From NCBI GenBank assembly GCA_963576565.1, contig OY755038.1, positions 9,935,756 through 9,999,755 of the forward strand: a stretch of DNA of 64,000 bases, in the 5' to 3' direction. The stretch comes from Aspidapion aeneum. Lineage: Eukaryota; Arthropoda; Insecta; Coleoptera; Brentidae. Below are positions 12,056 through 23,854 of the stretch, in pieces (positions within the stretch are counted from its first letter, which is position 1; each line of letters opens with the position of its first letter). Below the pieces are notes generated by a model. The model saw nothing but the letters and a program-made list of their open reading frames with translations, was not told where the DNA came from and did no database searches. The position numbers and the translations under genes are program-made.

Positions 12056-12748
12056 ACGAGCGGCTAGTTCACAACTTGCATTCCATTTGCTATTGGTTGA
12101 CATATTCAGGCGGGATTTTTAAAATTAAAACTCTCCTGTGCTCGTTTTGGGAGGTTGAAATCGGTGTTAAACCAAACTGAAACAAAACCTAACCGTGGTC
12201 AATTGATGGGAAACGTATCCTAACCGGGGCGTGTCTGGACAGGTTAGGATAATGTCGAATAATTTATCAGGGTTAGGTTAACACCGATTTCGACAGGAAA
12301 ACAGGAAAGGGAAGCTAATTTAAACTATATATCATATTTTTTGAGATAACTTTTTGACAGTTATCAGTTGTTTACCATAACAAAAAGCATAGGCAAACAA
12401 AAAAAAGTTGTAAAAATTTGTCCCAAAAATAATGACATGAACTGTAAAAGAATATAATATGTTTTTAAAAAACAATAAAAAAAAGTCATCGGCATATGCA
12501 TAGATTTAGTTAAATTCAATAGGTATGTACTGCACAAACCACTACACTTTTTAATCACTTACAACTAGTATATATTCGTATTTTACGCCGAAAGCTGTAA
12601 ACATAATGTTTGTTAAATGCTTAACTGGTGGCACCATCTCTTAATATAATATAATAATAATCTTAAACGGCAACGTTCAACATCAAAAAGTCAGCTGACT
12701 ATTTCGACCAATAGCAAACGGAATGCAAGTTGTGAACTAGCCGCTCAT
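12056..12748. mobile_element. MITE with ~45-bp terminal inverted repeats, nested in the hAT-type element
   Basis: The ends are ACGAGCGGCTAGTTCACAAC and its near-complement ending GAACTAGCCGCTCAT; the arms extend through ATTCCATTTGCTATTGG on both sides. The flanks are a perfect 8-bp duplication TCTGTGAC (12048-12055 and 12749-12756). There is no transposase. An internal stretch near 12345-12420 recurs near 29990-30090, suggesting a shared internal module. Confidence 0.85.
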
Positions 12749-13066
12749 TCTGTGACGCGCATAGTTCGACTGTTCACCACTAGGTGGTTCCATAAACTTA
12801 TGTGTTTAGTGGTGAAAACGAGTTTATTGTCGTTCCACGTGTAAACCGTTATTAAAAGGTAAGTACTTAGCCTAGGAAAGTGTAACTTGACAAGGATGTA
12901 CAAGAATAGTTGTAGAACAAGACGATGTATTTGAAATAAGAATTTTTCTCACGGACTTTTTGATATTAGTCACATAACCGAGAATATAAAGGTTGCCTAA
13001 TTTTGGATAGGAAGGATTCTGTAGAGGAAATTTTTCAGATGACCAACGTGGAGAAACCTGGATACA

Positions 13067-13223
13067 GTGGGTGTGCTTTCGGGCTGTTCGGCCGTGGTTC
13101 ATTCAGTCTTCGAGAAGCCGACAAACAGTCAACATCTCCTGAAGATGCCATCCACTCGAGATGGCGAAACGTCGAGAACGAATTTCCAACGACGACGGCC
13201 GAACAGCCCGAAAGCACACCCAC
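13067..13223. mobile_element. Short inverted-repeat element carrying a hairpin-GAAACG motif
   Basis: 157 bases with inverted ends GTGGGTGTGCTTTCGGGC / GCCCGAAAGCACACCCAC; pairing continues through TGTTCGGCCGT. Inside, CTCCTGAAGATGCCATC, a short loop and GATGGCGAAACGTCGAG form a hairpin flanked by a CTGAAGA box and GAAACG. It is much more GC-rich than its surroundings. Confidence 0.75.
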
Positions 13224-13542
13224 CATTGGACGATGGCCGCGAAAGCCTTTCACAATTTGTACCTGGATAAGTGTTGACTTTACTTCCGATGGGCACACGA
13301 AGACTGTGCTGGTAGTGTCAAAACAAAAGCTTATGTGTGTGACTTTTGCTTTGAAAAATAAGTTCCAAATTTTGGATAGGGTATCCAATTTTGGGAACCC
13401 TACTTTTAAATTTGAAAAAGGGCTTTGTTTTAGTTTGGTCAAATTTTTTTATTCTTTGGGGTTGAAATACATATTTTTGTGAACGTACCCTGTTTTTATT
13501 GACGTAACAACATATATTAGGAACAGAAGAATTAACAAAATA

Positions 13543-13583
13543 TGTTCGGTTCGGTTCGGTTCGGTTCGGTTCGGTTCGGTTAG
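13543..13583 (+). repeat. TTCGG pentanucleotide microsatellite
   Basis: About eight tandem GGTTC/TTCGG units inside the hAT-type element. Confidence 0.95.
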
Positions 13584-14067
13584 GACTTGATGAAAAATCC
13601 GTCGAGACCAAAAACCTAAATTCGAAAAAAAATTACTTGCAGCCTTTTAACTAAGCAGCAGTGCTGTTGTGTTTTGAAATTTTGTAGGTTTTAATTTTTT
13701 TTTTGAGTTTTCATTTTGTGAAAAAATTAGATATTAATTATTTTATACGGTACTTTGTGTTTAATATAGGCATACAGAATATAAAACTTTAAAAAAATAT
13801 CTAGAGCAGTATCACAGATATTAATAAAAAAGGAGATTTTCTGAAAGTCTTTAAACACCTTGTATCTCACAAGTTAGAATGTTTAGGACATGCATACATA
13901 TGTTTATATGAAGTTTTTTTTCTTAAAATGCAAATTATATCCTTTAAAATTAGCATGTTATTTAATAACAAAACCTCCATAATATCAAAAACAAAAATAA
14001 CAAAATATGGCTTCGTTTTTTTGCCGTAAAATTTTTGTCCCGGTTTGTTTGAGCGCATCTAACTCTG

Positions 14068-14643
14068 GCATCTACCCTGTATTTATTTTTAAATTGCTTG
14101 ACGAAAAAATGTTCTTTTTTTATTATCGTCATAAAACAACCCAAAGGTGTATCGTGTATCAGTGTTTTCCCAAACTCTGCTCATTTTAAGGGTAAACTCA
14201 TAAACTATATGAGTTTCCAAAAAACACATAAAAAATTTACATTTAGCTTTCCTTTTTTCATGAGCGCGACAAGAAAAATCCGGCGGTGCCTTTTGGGCGC
14301 CAGACAGTGAATCGCTTCTGCTTGTTATCAAACGCAGATGTTAAGAAAATCAATTTACAGACAGTGTGGTTTAGTGTAGAACTACACAACCCACTAAGCA
14401 CAAAATCGTAAAAAACGTTAAATAAATGTTGAAAAAAAAAATGTTTTTTCTAGCACAAATTTGTGTTAAAATTAACTCATCTTTTGACATTAAAAAAACA
14501 TGTAGAAAATCTTAACGAAAATTTCATGTAAAAGCATTACCAAAAATATATTTCTTAATAACGTTAAGAAACCAATATTTAAAAAACCATAATTTTATTA
14601 ACATTAAAAGTAATTTGAAGGAAGTTCACGAGGTATAAAGTCT
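14068..14643. other. No recognisable gene
   Basis: AT-rich. Near 14385 a sequence ACCCACTAAGCACAAAATCG, followed by AAAACGTTAAATAAA, resembles the terminus of the 18078-19821 family, but I could not find a matching second end. Confidence 0.4.
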
Positions 14644-14803
14644 TATCAAAAAGTTTCACGGGCAAGACCTCAGAGGTAAAGGTAGCTACGGGGACGCGTT
14701 TCTGCCTCATTAGGTTCAAGGGCTGAATGAAGCCTAATGAGGCAGAAACGCGTCCCCGTAGCTACCTTTACCTCTGAGGTCTTGCCCGTGAAACTTTTTG
14801 ATA
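14644..14803. mobile_element. Perfect palindromic element, 71-bp arms
   Basis: The two arms (14644-14714 and 14733-14803) are exact reverse complements by my reading, separated by 18 bases. Flanking DNA carries ATTAAAAGTAAT on both sides (about 14604 and 14803), a possible duplication of target sequence. The right part contains CTGAATGA, a GCCT/AGGC hairpin and GAAACGCG. Identical arms imply a recent origin or gene conversion. Confidence 0.9.
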
Positions 14804-14819
14804 TTAAAAGTAATACCAT

Positions 14820-15837
14820 CAATTTATGGTTATTTTTAGAATGTTTTTCCTAGAACTTATTTCTATAGATGAATTTAAGAAGCTAATAAATGTTTTGTTT
14901 TTTAAACATTAAAAAAAAATGATACTATAGAGGGCGCTGCCGCATTGTTCCACTACCAGAACGGGCCAACGCCATTTTTAGTTGCGTTTCGCTGCGAGTT
15001 CATACGAGTCGGTAGCAGATACGCGTATTTCTGCAATTTTCGTTAAAATATTTACCTTTTGTAGAAACAAACATGGTAAATTAAAAGCACAGTTATTAAT
15101 AATGATAGTGAATACATATTTGGATAGGAATATACACTAGGTGTGTGGAAAAGATGGTATAGTTAAAGAACAACAAATTTGTATGCACTGATTTAAATGA
15201 AGCATCACAAAATTAGGTAAGAAAAGTAAACAAAAGTAAAAAAATTGTTTAGCAAAAAGTAAGGTTTTTGCTAATAAAAATTCAAAATTTTTGCTTGCGG
15301 CGCATGAAAGTGTCTAGTGTTATTATCATCGAAATTACAACCACTTTTAAATTATCTTGAATTTGTAGCCGTTTTTTGCCAACAGAGAATGTCACCGATA
15401 GTACCCCTCCCCGAGAAGCACCTCTGGCATCCGCCTTTGACGTCACGGGCCGTCAAGAATGAGCGTCTTGAGATTGGGTCAGCGCTCACCTTACTTCACC
15501 TCACCAATAATCAATAATAAGCGTTCGGTTTCGCATTAAAATGTTTGTGTACATAAACCATGTTCACAATTTTGCATCCAGAATTAAGTTTTTTCCAACT
15601 TCGCTGGAATATACGCCGAATTTTTCCATTTCCGTTGCTCGTACAAGTCGTATTTTTTAAAGGTTCATATATTCACAAGCACCTTTCCAGCCTAGCGTTT
15701 TCCTTTATCTCTGATCTTACTATAAAATCCCTTTTCGATATTTTTACTAAGTTTCTATATAGAACTGAATGTGATTTCAATACCACTTACTTTTCGGTTT
15801 TGATAAAGCGATTTCATTTTTACAAGCTTTTATTACA
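14820..15837. other. No recognisable gene; locally CpG-richer
   Basis: Two short stretches (14930-15040 and 15390-15500) are richer in GC and CpG than the surroundings, which could reflect promoter or exon sequence, but I see no convincing reading frame or splice pair. Confidence 0.35.
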
Positions 15838-16845
15838 TTACAAGCTTTTATTTAGCTTCAGATGTTTTTGACCCACTTCCCATTATCCGATTTGGATGAA
15901 ATTTGGTATTCACATAGTGGTCCGATGACAATATAACATTTAAAAAAAATATATCCTCCCACCCCTACCCCCACCCCCTTCCATAGAAAATGCGTTTTTG
16001 ACACCCTTCCCATTATCCGATTTGGATGAAATTTGGTATACATATAGTGGTCCGATGACAATACAACAATAATGAAAAAATGTCCTCCCACCCCTACCCC
16101 CCACCCCCTTCCATAAAAAATGCGTTTTTGACAGACTTCACTTCAAATGACTTTTATAAAATTTGGTATATGCATAAAGGTCCGATGGCAATACAGCCCA
16201 AACAAAAAATATATTTCTATCTCTACCCCCACCCTCTCCTTCCCCCAATAGAAAAATGAGTTTCCAAACAACTCACGATCAGCGATTTCATTATAATCTA
16301 GAATAAACTTTTCTATTCTGTTATTGAACAAATATTTTCATTTAATAGAATAGATAGCTGAGACTTAAAAGTTAAAAATAAATTGGTAAAAAAAAATTTT
16401 TAAGTGCTTTTATAAAATGCACTAAAAATTAAAAAATAATTTTCTAATATTATCATAATAATAAAAGCGATGGCCGCAAATCAAAGCATAAGTTAATTTA
16501 AATTTATGATCTAAACACTTAAAGAATATTAACATAGCAGGTCATCAAAGATATGTTTGATGTGCCGCAATGTTTTGCCATTGCCATACCTATGTCAGAA
16601 AAATGCTGGGGTATCTTGGGTCGGGTTGGGTGGGTTTGGTACCTCTGCATTTTTCTGCTAGAATGATTCTTGCAAATAGTGATATTTAATTGATACGGAT
16701 ATCTTATCGTGCCAACATCGTCAAAATTTCCATCAGTCGGCCATCGCTTTTATTATTATGATAATATTAAAATGATAGAAAATTATTTTTTAATTTTTAG
16801 TGCATTTTATAAAAGCTTGTGACTTAAAAAATTACCAATTTATTT
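15838..16845 (+). mobile_element. ~1 kb repeat with internal tandem units and a palindromic core, copy 1
   Basis: Begins ACAAGCTTTTATTTAGCTTC and ends ATAAAAGCTTGTGAC, a short inverted pair. The first half has about three units of ~125 bp, each with CCGATTTGGATGAAATTTGG, a GGTCCGATGACAATAC phrase and a C-rich CACCCCTACCCCCAC tract. The second half (16381-16840) is a separate palindrome. The same arrangement recurs at 44212-45338 in the same orientation. No transposase frame is visible. Confidence 0.85.
16381..16840. mobile_element. Palindromic MITE-like core, ~100-bp arms
   Basis: AATTGGTAA at the left and TTACCAATT at the right bound arms that pair through TGCACTAAAAATT, ATTATCATAATAATAAAAGC and GCGATGGCC. 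The centre has a G-rich run (GGGTCGGGTTGGGTGGG). Confidence 0.85.
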
Positions 16846-16859
16846 ACATTTGCTCGATA

Positions 16860-18077
16860 TCAATTAGTGTGTTTAAATTGGTTAACTGGAATCAGCTGTG
16901 AGGTTTGGAGATTGGTTTTTTTCTTGTTAATTAAATTTTTTCCTACCGCAGGCTAATATGAAATTTTTGTATTCTTGGTCCAGGTAAAATCTGTGTTAAA
17001 AAAGTTTGAAAAATGTTTTTAAAGACCCTTTGGAAAGTCTTTTTGGCACTTTGTTGTCGTTATGGTATTGTTAGTGGCCCTGATTGGTTCAGTTCAGTTG
17101 ATTTATTTAAAAAAGTTAAATCTTCCTTTACGACATGATTGTCTAGTTCTTTTTTTTATCTGTGGTTAACATCAAGCGATTAATTGGGTGAACTTTTTTA
17201 GCGTAAATAATTACAAGCCGGCAGCGCCGCGTGTAGCAAGGTTTCAATTTTACCCGTTTTTCAGCGGGGTATAAATGCATGTTTTCGAGCGGGGGCGGGA
17301 GGTATGTGTGTTTTAGTTGAAGTCAGCCATCATCATCGTGCGAAAACGTCCGTTGCCCTGCTACACGATACCGGTTCTTTCCTTAGTGAAAATGTTTGAG
17401 TTTGTTTTAATTTGGGGTAGTAGTAAAGTAGTAGCATTGCCGGTCGCTTATCATTGTTTTTGTTATCGTTTGTTTATAAAATGGAAATAAATACCGTCGA
17501 TTACATAATTAACTGTGCAAATTTAAATACGTTGACATGAACTTCGATTACAAATAAAATCTTTAGGGCCACATAGACAAGTAATAAAAAATGATGCTGA
17601 AAAATGGTTGTGCGTTTGTGAAAAACGAAATGCTTTTTTTTTGCTTTATTTGTCTTATTATGAACAATCCACTAGGCAAAACTGATATTAGGTTCCAACT
17701 AAATAGTGCCTATAGGCAAAACATTACCGAACATAATAAAAATGTGGCAAAAAATAGACATTATTATTTATATTATAAATTAAATCCTCCCTGAGGAAAG
17801 AAAATTGCCTACCGGGGGGTGCTTGACGAAACGAAACGTAAACTTTGATTTTATTGCGTTCTTGTGAAAATGGCGGAGATATCAGTTGTTAGTTGTGTTC
17901 TTCTTGGAAAAAAAAGAAAATCTCAGACTTTCACAACCCAAATGAAAAAGTAATGTTTTAAGATTCTGAATAAAAATAACAAAAATAAAAAAATCCAGAG
18001 AACAAGTCAAACTGAAACAAAAGCGGGACAGCGGCCAATTTGGATTTGATATTCTAACTTTGGTCAAATCCAATCCA
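16860..18077. other. No gene recognised; CTGAGGA/GAAACG motif and possible core promoter
   Basis: Near 17267 a TATAAAT sits in a GC-rich context (GCGGGGTATAAATGCATG), compatible with a core promoter but unproven. Near 17792-17845 CTCCCTGAGGAAAG is followed by GACGAAACGAAACG, a looser version of the hairpin-GAAACG motif. The 19-mer GTGGCCCTGATTGGTTCAG near 17071 recurs near 22234. A 67-codon frame at 17591 resembles nothing I know. Confidence 0.35.
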
Positions 18078-19168
18078 TTACCCACATAGCACAATCACGT
18101 GTTTAACACGTAAAAAAGACGTGATAAAAAAAAACGTTGCTTTTAAAAGCTGCCCGAAAAAAACGTTTATTTCATATATAAAAACAAGCTTAATAGGTCA
18201 TTCATTAACGTTATAAAAAATAACGTTGCTAAAAACTGCGTTTTAATAACCATTATCAAATTAAAACAGCAATGCTTTTACGTTAGTTTCACGTGATTTT
18301 TATCAACGTTAAAATCACATTAGATTCACGCCTTTTCTACACGAATTTTAAAACGCGACTTGCATTGCTTTTCTACCGAATATTTTTGAGATTTTACTAG
18401 CAGCAGCGCCACCTATTGTCGGGATTTTTCACCTTGACGAAATTAGGCAGTGCTTGGGCCTCTAAACTCCAAAAACCTGTTAAGGAATGATCCCTGATCC
18501 ACGATCACGACGCATATGTTATTAACCTGATAAAGAGACATTACAATTCTGTGAAAGTGTTTACTGTTAAAAAATCTTGTTTAGCTTTTAAAAATACTCT
18601 GCCAATATATGGGCCCCTAAGCTCACACTAGGTACTATAGTTATAGTGTACGTGTGAGCTAATATAACTAAAAACTAAAATATATTTTATTCAACTCTGG
18701 ACTAAATTACCTTTTGTTTGATACCACACAAGCCATGTTTTGACTTAAACTCAAATTTTTGAAATCTACTCCCACCCATAAAAAAACAAAAACTAAAATG
18801 TATTTTGTTAAACTCCAGACTCAATTACCTTTCGTTTGATATCACACACGCCATATTTTCACTTAAACTCTAATTTTCGAAATATACCCCCACCCTTTTT
18901 TTTTAAATAAATTAAAATGTATTTTTTTGAACTCCAGACTCAATTACCTTTCGTTTGATGTCACACACGCCATATTTTCCCATAAACTCTAATTTTTGAA
19001 ATCTACCCCCACCCTTTTATTTGGTTTGTGCTCGGTATATTTTGTTCATTTTTAAATGGGACCATCTCGGCCCAAAACCCAGCCTAGGTACTAAATTTCA
19101 TTAAAATCGGCCAAGCGGTTTTTGAGTTATGCGCGTTGGTCGTTACAGACATACAGACAGACAGATAT

Positions 19169-19202
<34 letters not shown>

Positions 19203-19821
19203 GGCGCAACAAAAAAGTTTCAAAATCATCTGAAACGCAAAGATATATAAAAAATTTTGAAATCGGAGCAACTTTTTTTTTCTCAAAAAAATTAGGATCA
19301 CCATAGCTCACACTACTATAGTATAGTATATGTGTGAGCTAAAAAAATAATGTATATAGATAGATATATAGATATTTTTTATTGCCTTGAGCGCCATCTT
19401 TAAAATTGTCTTGAAGTGTTGTAGTCTTAAACTAGTGAACTTTTATAACTTTCTTTCGAGTCTCTTTTAAGTTAAAAAAATGTTGTTAAAAAAAACGTGA
19501 CCAAAAATGACGCAGAAAGTTAGTAGGTTTGTGAAGTTTTAATCTAGTGGCGTTTTAGAACATGTTGTGGAGGACTTTTCAAGTGTGAATTTGGTACATG
19601 AAAATAACGAGGGTAAAAAACACGTTATATACACAGCACCAGAAACTCCGGCAAAAAGTACATTTTTATAGCTTGATTTCTCTTTGTTTTTAATTTATCT
19701 TTAAGCATGTAGATTAAACAAAATAAATATTGGTATGCGGTTGTTTTCAAGTAAAAAAAAACTTTGTTATTTTTGTTCACGTTAATTTAACGTTGATTTG
19801 ATTTTTGTGCTATGCGGGTAA
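18078..19821. mobile_element. Terminal-inverted-repeat DNA element (TTACCCACATAGCACAA)
   Basis: Left end TTACCCACATAGCACAA and right end TTGTGCTATGCGGGTAA are inverted repeats with one mismatch. Subterminal stretches repeat ACGTT/AACGT words. The middle is occupied by an independent element (18590-19340), so the original length was about 1 kb. Partial copies are at 3429-3781 and 51000-51260. Superfamily uncertain: I could not settle the target duplication. Confidence 0.8.
18590..19340 (-). mobile_element. Hairpin-ended, microsatellite-carrying element, copy X
   Basis: One end starts AAAAATACTCTGCCAAT followed by a hairpin AGCTCACAC...GTGTGAGCT; the other end is a second AGCTCACAC...GTGTGAGCT hairpin. 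The interior has three ~115-bp units (TACCTTTCGTTTGATATCAC, CGCCATATTTTCAC, CCCCCACCC), a conserved stretch with GCGGTTTTTGAGTTATGCG, and a (GACA)n tract at 19149-19201. Other copies are at 33074-33833 (opposite orientation) and 38684-39437. Confidence 0.88.
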
Positions 19822-20390
19822 TTCTGCTATAATTCCAATTCATTCTCAAAAGAACTATATTAAACGTGGGCTTCGCCAAAAAGATTCAATACGCAATTGG
19901 ATTTGCGTTTTTGAAATTGGCTTGAAAGCAAATCGTATTGAAATCATATTGAGTTCTACATGTGAACGTAGGATATTACTACAAAATCCCTTTTCGATAT
20001 TTTATTTACCGCTACACAACCGACATAACTAACACAAAGGCAAGGGGTGGATATACTCAATATATTTTTGAATTTTTTATTCAGTGAACAAAAGGGTCTC
20101 TATTCGCTTGTTTTTTATGCCCTTTCTTTTATGTTTAAATATCCATCCATTACCTTTGACTGTCAAACTTCCTTTATTGCTAAATAAGGTCAGTTGGATG
20201 TTAAATAACAGCTAAATATGTGTCAATATAGCACGAATCCACAGTATACTAATTATTTAACGAATCACAAAACCAAATAGTGAATTAGTAGGCTGTTTTA
20301 TTTTTTGGTCCGGTTAATTTTTAATGAAATGTTTGAGCGCAAATGCCACGATATAAATATACACGTAGGAGGTAGGCAGAGCTCTGAAGT
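19822..20390. other. No recognisable gene
   Basis: Short AT-rich frames only, no repeat structure recognised. The sequence up to about 20385 precedes the 5' truncation point of the RTE-like LINE. Confidence 0.4.
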
Positions 20391-22058
20391 ATGGAAATTT
20401 CTACAGTAAAAAACCCAACAAAAGAAAAAGTAAACATCCAGATCATCAAACCAGAACAATGGACAGAACACTACAAGGGACTGCTGCAGGAGACGAGACC
20501 CGAATATCTAACAGCCTCTCCGAGGAGAGACATAGAAGTACATGGAGAGGAAGTAATCATCGAAAAAGAAATGATAAAGAATAGTATAAAAAAGCTTAAA
20601 TCCGGAAAAGCTAGCGGACCTGGGGGAATATATGCTGAAATGCTCAAATATGGATCAGAGAAACTACTCGAAAATCTCACATATATTATCAATCAATGCA
20701 TAAACGGACATCCAGTACCTAATGATTGGAAAATTGCATTCATATCCTCAATACATAAAAAAGGAAACAAGCTGGATTGTAACAATTACAGAGGAATTTC
20801 AGTCACCAGCACTCTAAGTAGATCGTACGGTAGGATTCTTAGAGATCTAATAGAGAATGATTTTCATGAACAAGAAGAAGAAGAGCAAAGTGACTTTCGT
20901 GCAGGCAGATCTTGTAGTGATAATGTTTTTTGTCTGAAACAAGTAATTGAGAAAAGAAGCGCCAGAAATATAGAGACTCATGTTACCTTTGTGGACCTAC
21001 AAAAAGCATATGATACCGTTCCAGTAGAAAAATTATGGACGGTGTTGGAACAAACTAATATCAATCATACATACATAAAAGCGATAAAAGAACTATACAA
21101 AGGGTCAAAATCTAAAATTAAAATTGGAAATCGACTTTCAAAAGAATTCCTGGTAACAAAAGGCTTAAGACAGGGATGTTGTAACTCTCCAACTCTTTTT
21201 AAAGTATATATCGCAGTGGCTCTAAAATACTGGAAACGTAAAGTGCACGGCATGGGAATACAACTTAACGACTGATTTACTATATACACACTACAGTTTG
21301 CTGACGACCAAGTAATTGTTGCTAATGATAAAGAAGACATGGCGTATATAATTAGAAAGTTAACGGAAGAATACCAAAAGTGGGGACTAACAGTGAACGT
21401 GGACAAGACACAGTACTTATGTATTGGAAACGAATCCAGTGAGTTAAAACTAGACAATGGACAAACAATATCTCCATGCAATGTGTATGTATGCTTGGGT
21501 GTCACATTTGATAAGACAGGAACAGACTGTAAAGAATTGGAAAAAAGAATAGTAAAAGCAAAAAAGGTTATTGGATGTCTTAACAGTATTTTATGGAGCA
21601 GAGAGATAAGAAAGAATGTAAAATTTAACACATATGAAACAATGGTAAAAAGCACGCTATTATATGGAATAGAGACTTATCGCGTAACAGAAAAATACAA
21701 AATAAAAATGGAAAGTGTCGAAATGGATGCAATAAGAAGATCAATGAGAATATCTAGATTAGATCACATAAGAAATGAGATCATAAAAGAAAGAATGGGA
21801 ATCGAGGGAAGCATAACGGATGACATCGCTAAAAGGCAATTGATATGGTACGGCCATGTACAACGGATGAACGACGAAAGATTACCAAAACAGGTCCTAG
21901 AGTGGCAACCAGTAGGGCGCAGAAAAAGAGGACGTCCTAAACTAGAATGGCAACAGTCAATCCAAAGATCAATGAGTCAAAAGAATCTGACAGAAGATGA
22001 TTGTCAGGATCGAAGGAGGTGGAGAATAGGCGTCGGACAACGTAGAAAAACGTTCTAA
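20391..22058 (+). pseudogene. RTE-like LINE reverse transcriptase, copy B (best copy)
   Basis: A single reading frame of 556 codons, interrupted only by TGA at 21273-21275 where copy A has Arg (CGA). RT motifs run in order: GKASGPGGIYAEML (20612), IHKKGNKLDCNNYRGISV (20752), DFRAGRSC (20891), VTFVDLQKAYDTVPVEKLW (20983), LRQGCCNSPTLF (21166) and, after the stop, LQFADDQVIV (21294). A long C-terminal region follows with IKERMGIEG, LIWYGHVQRMNDERLPKQVL, GRRKRGRPKLEWQ and a final RRWRIGVGQRRKTF. The N-terminal endonuclease is missing, so the copy is 5' truncated. The start is simply the first Met in the frame and need not be the true one. After the stop come AAACCGACA and a short (TAG)n tract, the sort of tail known from RTE-clade elements; clade assignment is inference. 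Confidence 0.93.
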
Positions 22059-22084
22059 ACCGACATAGTAGTAGTAGTAATTTT

Positions 22085-22745
22085 TAGCTAATTCTTTTGA
22101 AAAATTTAATGCGCCACTTGTGGTCCACTGACACTGGTTTGCGGCTGTCAAAAGATTGTAACAGTGCATCTTAAATAGCAACCGACTTGCAATACTGGGT
22201 TTGACACTTGCTCAATAGAATACAAAACACTTCATGTGGCCCTGATTGGTTCAGGGGGCGTGCCTTCGCTTTATAATGATAAGGTGGTGGAAGATGATGA
22301 TTAATAAAAGGCCGCGGTTCGGAAGTCACGTTAAACTGGTGGTCCCGAGTTAAGAGCGTAGTTGGCGCTAGCACGATAAAGACCCCTGTGTTCGACAAAG
22401 AGCATCAGGCAAAATTAAACCTTTCCTTAAGAAAACGAAAAATTGCGCCAGTGGTGCACCAGTGCAGCGTTTTTTTAATATTATAGATAGACATTTTGTT
22501 TGTTGTTCTCGTTATTTTGTTTATTTAAATAATAATTATTCATTTATTTATTTATTTTAGGTACAATAACGGGGTTGCCCCCTAGTAGAACATTCCTTAA
22601 TTACTCTAAAAAGCTAAGATCTACAGTAAAAATAACAAAAAAATAATTTGTCAAAAGTCGTTACAGAAAAATAACATATTCACTATATCAAAATAACATA
22701 TCAATATCGGTTAGTGGCATTTATCACATAATTTTATCAATCTTT
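22085..22745. other. No recognisable gene
   Basis: Mixed-composition DNA. GTGGCCCTGATTGGTTCAG near 22234 repeats a phrase from 17071. Otherwise AT-rich with no supported feature. Confidence 0.4.
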
Positions 22746-22747
22746 AT

Positions 22748-23850
22748 CAACGCTTAAGGGATGAATTGCTGCAGGTAAATATATCAATATCGATAAATGA
22801 TTGTATGTATTTATTAAAAAGTGGCATTATTTTATTATCGATACTTTTTTTCCCTATGTCTGTTTTATTTAAGAGTTCAAGTAAAATAATCTGGTGCCCC
22901 TGTTTTGACGTTAGGGTGCAAACAAGTTTAGAAGCGATAGTAATTTGGGACAGTTAATTTCGTTGGCTAAGACTATCTATTCCAATGATTTTTAAGCGTT
23001 CTTCATAATTGTACAGTTTTTTGTCTGTGCCTAATTTAAACAGCAAACCTATTACTGTGAATGTCATAATAGGGTGACCAGATCATGCAGCAATATACAA
23101 GCTGGCTTCTAATTAATGAGAAATATAATATTTTTAAAACCTCAAGATTCTTAAATTCACTATTTGACCGAATAACAAACCCTGACATTTTGAACGCTTT
23201 TGTTATAACATTATTTATATGATCCACGAAACGAAACTCTTAATCAAAAAGCACCCCCAGATCATTTATAAGGTAAACTCTGGATATTTCAATATTGTTA
23301 ATGTTATAAAAGAATTTAATTTTGTTTATTTTTCTAGAAAACGTTATAAGGTGGCATTTGCTAAAATTTATTTCCATTTTATTTTTTTGACACCAGGTAT
23401 ATAAAATGCAAATATCCTTTTGTAGTTCTTTACAGTCGCGTAAATTCTTTTAAATATTTTTAAAGCATCAGCCAATTGTAAGGAAGAAGAAAATCTAAAT
23501 AGTTTGGGAATGTCATTTGTAAATAATGAGAAAAAGAAAGGAGCTAAATGCGATCCCTGGGGTACTCCTGATGTTGCTTCAATTTCGTATGATATAAGTT
23601 TATTCATTTTCACTCTCTGTTTATGGTTTTTTAAATAACTAGAACACCAGATATATAAGGGATCCCCAACACCATACGATTTCAGTTTATGTAATAAGAT
23701 ATTAGTTGTTCTATTGAAAACTCTGCTTAATTCGTTTAAAAAAACTCTAACGTGTTGCCTGATTTTATAGTTATAACCGATTATAACGATTACCACAAAA
23801 TAACGTTTGATTGCCTTGAGATCATCATGAAAAATGAGTACCACCTATAA
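22748..23850 (-). pseudogene. CR1-like LINE reverse transcriptase relic
   Basis: Minus-strand RT remnant. FNRTTNILLHKLKSYGVG and WCSSYLKNHKQRVK (23630-23735) lead to GVPQGSHLAPFFFSLFTNDI (23525-23585). The catalytic box has decayed to LADA (23463-23475). Thumb sequence DLGVLFD, an in-frame TAA (near 23240), FRFVDHINNVITKAFKMSGF and SLIRSQLVYCCMIWSP follow down to 23040, and a C-terminal tail with KLYNYEERLKIIGIDSL ends near 22748. The tail wording (YEERLK, then a hydrophobic stretch ending in a short final exon-like segment) fits CR1 and its relatives. Multiple frameshifts and stops mean it is dead. No endonuclease is present. Confidence 0.85.
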
Positions 23851-23854
23851 GTAT

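Larger units (their letters stand above)
11220..14067 (-). mobile_element. Non-autonomous hAT-type element (CAGGGTTGGATG ends), copy 1
   Basis: The termini are CAGGGTTGGATGAG at 11220 and CATCTAACTCTG ending at 14067, with flanking 8-bp sequences CCATCTAC and GCATCTAC (7 of 8 identical), as expected for hAT. About 11220-11890 and 13590-14067 match, in inverse orientation, the two ends of the element at 46808-48128, which defines the family. The middle (about 11890-13590) is extra here and includes at least two further insertions. No intact transposase is present. Confidence 0.82.

Noticed and set aside
13003..13482. 159-codon frame spanning 13003-13482
   Set aside because: It crosses a palindromic MITE and its edges, and an equally long frame exists on the other strand; expected from inverted GC-rich sequence.
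14641..14810. Transcription terminator hairpin
   Set aside because: Eukaryotic context and 71-bp arms fit a transposon-derived palindrome, not a bacterial terminator.
17267..17275. TATAAAT box as a promoter
   Set aside because: No downstream gene, initiator or conservation to support it; TATA-like words are frequent in this DNA.
19084..19311. Open frame on the minus strand through the GACA tract, also at 39181-39408
   Set aside because: Same microsatellite artefact; its apparent conservation between loci is due to the repeat family, not to selection on protein.
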